Below are positions 61,264 through 64,000 of a stretch of DNA of 64,000 nt, one piece after another. The DNA is taken from positions 49,044-113,043 of IMG/VR virus record IMGVR_UViG_3300031539_000007; one strand, written 5' to 3'. Source of the DNA: a virus. Position 1 is the first letter of the stretch. Each line of letters opens with the position of its first letter. The notes below the pieces were generated by a model. The model saw only the letters and a program-made list of their open reading frames with translations, was not told where the DNA came from and did no database searches. The translations under genes were made by a program, and so were the position numbers.

Positions 61264-64000
61264 TTAGTACAGATTCTGCCACGCGCCATTGATACGCGCC
61301 ACCACATTATGCGTACTGGTGTTGTAGTATATCATTCCGTTCTGTACACCAACGGTAGGGGCTGATGCAGACTGCCCGACGCAAACGGGCGCTTGGAATA
61401 CAATATGCGTTGCCCCAGTAGACGAGATTGTACCATTGCTATCGACATTTAACCTTACATCGGTTTCGTCTACGTTGTCAATGGCCGCTACAATTGCGAC
61501 CGTGCCATTTGTCCACGGGTCGTCAGTCTCCCGCTTCGCAACCATCCACATACTGCCCTTGAACCACGCTGTAGGATAGTAGTCGCCATATACGTAGCCG
61601 AGGCGTCTGTCAGTCCCGCTGTCGTCGTATTCCCACTTCACAGTATTTGCGTCTGCGGTAGCCGTATAGTCTTCTCCGCGAATTGAAGCCCCGTCGCCGT
61701 CTATCCACACAAGCCCCTTCGCCGCGTAGAACTTACCGTCAGTTGCGTCGATCTTGGTGATCCATACATCCGACCAAAGATCATATATTCCAGTTCTATC
61801 AATCCAAATCCCCGTCCCTGAATCTACGGCTGTTGGTGGCGTTCCCCCGATAGAGATAGCACTGTTGGCTCCTGGCATTGTCAGCTTCTTGGTGATCTCT
61901 GCCCCAGCAGAAGCATCCAGCGTAATCACTGCCGCCCCGCCACTGTCTTTGATCGTAAGTATGCCAGCAGCGGTCATCCCAATGCGTTCGGTGGTGTTAT
62001 TGCGGATGCTGATAGCGCCCGAAGAAATAAGGACATTGTTTTGGTTTGCCGCGACTTCTCCAATGGTAAGTATGCCCGCTGCCGTAAGCGCTATTTTGGC
62101 CGTGGTGTTGTTGCGGATACTAATAGCGCCAGAAGAGATCAAGACGTTGTTTTGGCTGGCCGCGACTTGCCCCACTGTAATGACTCCGGTGGCATTGATT
62201 GACATATTGGTTGTTTCTACATCAAGCGGACTGACTATAATGAAATTCATTAAACCGCCAGATATTTCAACACGACTACTCCGCGTGCCAGCCTCGCCTA
62301 TTGTCAGTTTGCCTGCCGAGCCATCAAGGATGATGTGCGAGATTATCCCCTCGCGCAGCTTCAAATCGCCTTCTGAGACATCCCACAACAGGTTGGCTTT
62401 ACTTGCGCTATTATCGCCGAGCAACACATCGCCCGCCGTTACCGCCTCGCTGTTATACGTCTGCGCGTTGGCAAACACGGCCAACGTTGTAGTCGCCGGT
62501 GCGCTGATGTCACTCCCAAAGAAGGCGTCCCCGTCAGTCTCGATACCCACGGTCTGCACTGCCGTGGCGCTGTACGCGGAGATGCCGTCAGTGTCGATCT
62601 GTACCCGTGCCCCGCTCATACTGGTACGCAGGTCTATTTGCCCATCCAGGATGTACAGGCCGGGCTTGTTGAACGCCCCCATATCGGTGAGTGCGCTATT
62701 GCTTGCATAGATCGACGCGACTTCCTCAGCAGTCAGCACACGGTCGAACACTGCATACTCATCGAGTGCCCAACCGCCAGAATAACCTGCTCCCAGAGTG
62801 TATGGCCCCAGCGCCCAATCTACTACCGCAGTTGGAGCAGTTAGCGCGGTCGTGTCGGTGTCTGCTACTGCTCCATTGACGTAGATGGCATAACTATCGG
62901 CGGTGTAATCAAGTGTTATAACTATGTGTATCCAGTCGCCAGCTACAAAAGTTTGCGCTGCCGTGCCCAGTCTATCCCCAGCACTAATAAAAACTGCAAA
63001 GTAATTACCAGCAGGGTAAAATCTTAGAAGTGTGCGATTGGCGTTGTCTGCCCCGCGATAGTCCATTATGTACGCTTGGTTTGCCCCGCACGGCCAGTTA
63101 GCGTCATCAGCGTCGTATTGTGCCTGAATCCATAGCGCAAACGAGACAGTGTTGTTGTCACTCAGTAGTCCACAATGAGCATCGAGGTTGGCCGTTGTCG
63201 CCGCCCGCGTGCTTGTGCTTGCGTGTGCCGTGCCTGTCCAGGCGTAGCCTGTTCCAAGAGAGCCGTCGATGTATGACGTTGCAAATGCGGACTTCTCGAA
63301 CTGTACAGCGTCAAGATGGTACGTGTGCACGCCGGTTCCGGCGCGGGTGAATGCTGGGGATGCAAATGCAGCCGTCGCGGGACTCTCTGCCGTGATTTGA
63401 TACCGTAGCCAGCCATTTGTGATTGTCGCGGCCTGCGTTGATGTAGAAAGCACCCCGCCGCCAGCGTCGCGCCAGGTAATTCCTAATTGTCCAGCATACG
63501 ACGGTTCCCCTACAACGCGCAGGTATGCCGTGAATGTGTAATCGCTGCTTGCATCCACTGGTATTCTGGTAGTGTTGTGGATAACTACACCCGCGCCCGC
63601 AACGTCTGCCACCACAACTTCAAGGCACGCATCCCCACGTACTGCATCCGTCGTAATGCGAGTGATGGTTGTACCGGCCCCGGCCAGTGTGTAATAAGTT
63701 GTGTCTACTTCTACGGATGGGTTTTCAACCAGGTTCGTCGCTGCATCCTCCACCATCAGCGCGCGCGACTCTGCCCAGCGTCCCGCGACTTCGTGGAACG
63801 CCCCGCCGATTGTCGCCGTCTGCCCGCGCGTCGATACCCAGGACGTGGGGGATTTCTCGTAGTACGGACTCAGCAACAACAACCCGTCGGCTTGCGAGAA
63901 CAACGATTGTCCCGCGCTCTCGCTGATTGCCAACGTTGATAGCCACACTGTACCATCACCGTAGACAATAAAACGCTTGTCGCTGCTGGAAGGCCCGGCC
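61264..64000 (-). CDS. Tail fibre/baseplate protein with LamG-like domain (5' partial)
   Basis: Open to the right edge, so the N-terminus is missing (at least 911 residues visible). A carbohydrate-binding-like domain (ENPSVEVDTTYYTLAGAGTT start) is followed by a concanavalin/LamG-type domain (SFALWIQAQ, DWIHIVITLDYTADSYAIYV, WALDEYAVFDRVLTAEEV). A repetitive beta stalk follows with at least two copies of NNVLISSGAISIRNNTT. The end (PTVGVQNGMIYYNTSTHNVV ARINGAWQNLY, split) is typical of fibre tips. Probably binds host surface glycan. Confidence 0.85.
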   Translation of the reverse strand, partial: AGPSSSDKRFIVYGDGTVWLSTLAISESAGQSLFSQADGLLLLSPYYEKSPTSWVSTRGQTATIGGAFHEVAGRWAESRALMVEDAATNLVENPSVEVDTTYYTLAGAGTTITRITTDAVRGDACLEVVVADVAGAGVVIHNTTRIPVDASSDYTFTAYLRVVGEPSYAGQLGITWRDAGGGVLSTSTQAATITNGWLRYQITAESPATAAFASPAFTRAGTGVHTYHLDAVQFEKSAFATSYIDGSLGTGYAWTGTAHASTSTRAATTANLDAHCGLLSDNNTVSFALWIQAQYDADDANWPCGANQAYIMDYRGADNANRTLLRFYPAGNYFAVFISAGDRLGTAAQTFVAGDWIHIVITLDYTADSYAIYVNGAVADTDTTALTAPTAVVDWALGPYTLGAGYSGGWALDEYAVFDRVLTAEEVASIYASNSALTDMGAFNKPGLYILDGQIDLRTSMSGARVQIDTDGISAYSATAVQTVGIETDGDAFFGSDISAPATTTLAVFANAQTYNSEAVTAGDVLLGDNSASKANLLWDVSEGDLKLREGIISHIILDGSAGKLTIGEAGTRSSRVEISGGLMNFIIVSPLDVETTNMSINATGVITVGQVAASQNNVLISSGAISIRNNTTAKIALTAAGILTIGEVAANQNNVLISSGAISIRNNTTERIGMTAAGILTIKDSGGAAVITLDASAGAEITKKLTMPGANSAISIGGTPPTAVDSGTGIWIDRTGIYDLWSDVWITKIDATDGKFYAAKGLVWIDGDGASIRGEDYTATADANTVKWEYDDSGTDRRLGYVYGDYYPTAWFKGSMWMVAKRETDDPWTNGTVAIVAAIDNVDETDVRLNVDSNGTISSTGATHIVFQAPVCVGQSASAPTVGVQNGMIYYNTSTHNVVARINGAWQNLY

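Noticed and set aside
61754-62710. Plus-strand 318-codon frame opposite the tail fibre
   Set aside because: Low-complexity Ser/Ala/Val composition and full overlap with the fibre gene mark it as a shadow.

Overview
The window looks like a piece of a tailed dsDNA bacteriophage (Caudoviricetes) genome, or possibly a phage-plasmid. The evidence is an amidase/glycosidase tail-lysin cut by the left edge, a tail-fibre-like gene cut by the right edge, a phage-style replication set (sliding clamp, SSB, DnaB-like helicase, Rad52-like annealing protein, class II ribonucleotide reductase), DNA methyltransferases, three confident tRNA genes, and more than one hundred small, tightly packed genes. Terminase, capsid, portal and integrase genes are not visible. 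Strong Shine-Dalgarno sites and sigma70-type promoters (TTGACA, 16-17 bp, TATACT) indicate a bacterial host. The host cannot be named from the sequence; a Chloroflexota host is only a guess from the style of the lysin.

Layout. 1-6.7 kb, plus strand: tail-lysin fusion, holin-like membrane protein, class II RNR and three small genes, ending at a terminator. 6.7-23.0 kb, minus strand: methyltransferase, DnaN, phosphoesterase, a DUF932-like protein, an FtsK-like ATPase with several multi-span membrane proteins (one carrying a C-terminal HTH), and a long run of small genes read from promoters near 12.4, 15.7, 20.1, 22.5 and 23.1 kb. 23.0-24.0 kb: a non-coding divergent region with about 23-bp iterons and palindromes, the best origin candidate. 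24.0-59.9 kb, plus strand: first a cassette array (25.5-38.4 kb) in which small unknown genes are separated by 26 copies of a 15-bp palindrome (TTCTAGTCACTAGAA or its complement) plus one degenerate copy. It begins with a strongly structured non-coding element. Then come unpunctuated small genes, a lone MutS domain I protein, a second FtsK-like ATPase, tRNA-Thr, tRNA-Trp and tRNA-Pro, a homing-nuclease-like gene, and the replication block (SSB, DnaB-like helicase, Rad52-like protein). 59.9-64 kb, minus strand: a degenerate glycosidase-like tail protein, two paralogous small proteins and the tail fibre.

How it may work together. The clamp, SSB, helicase, Rad52-like protein and RNR supply replication, and the iteron region may be where it starts. 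The minus-strand FtsK/membrane cluster resembles, by inference, the FtsK-plus-spread-protein transfer modules of actinobacterial conjugative elements. The palindrome array is the most striking unexplained feature. Each palindrome lies between cistrons just before a ribosome-binding site, and twelve supply the stop codon of the preceding gene. This suggests dispersed operators (stoperator-like), RNA processing signals, or joints at which small genes are exchanged.
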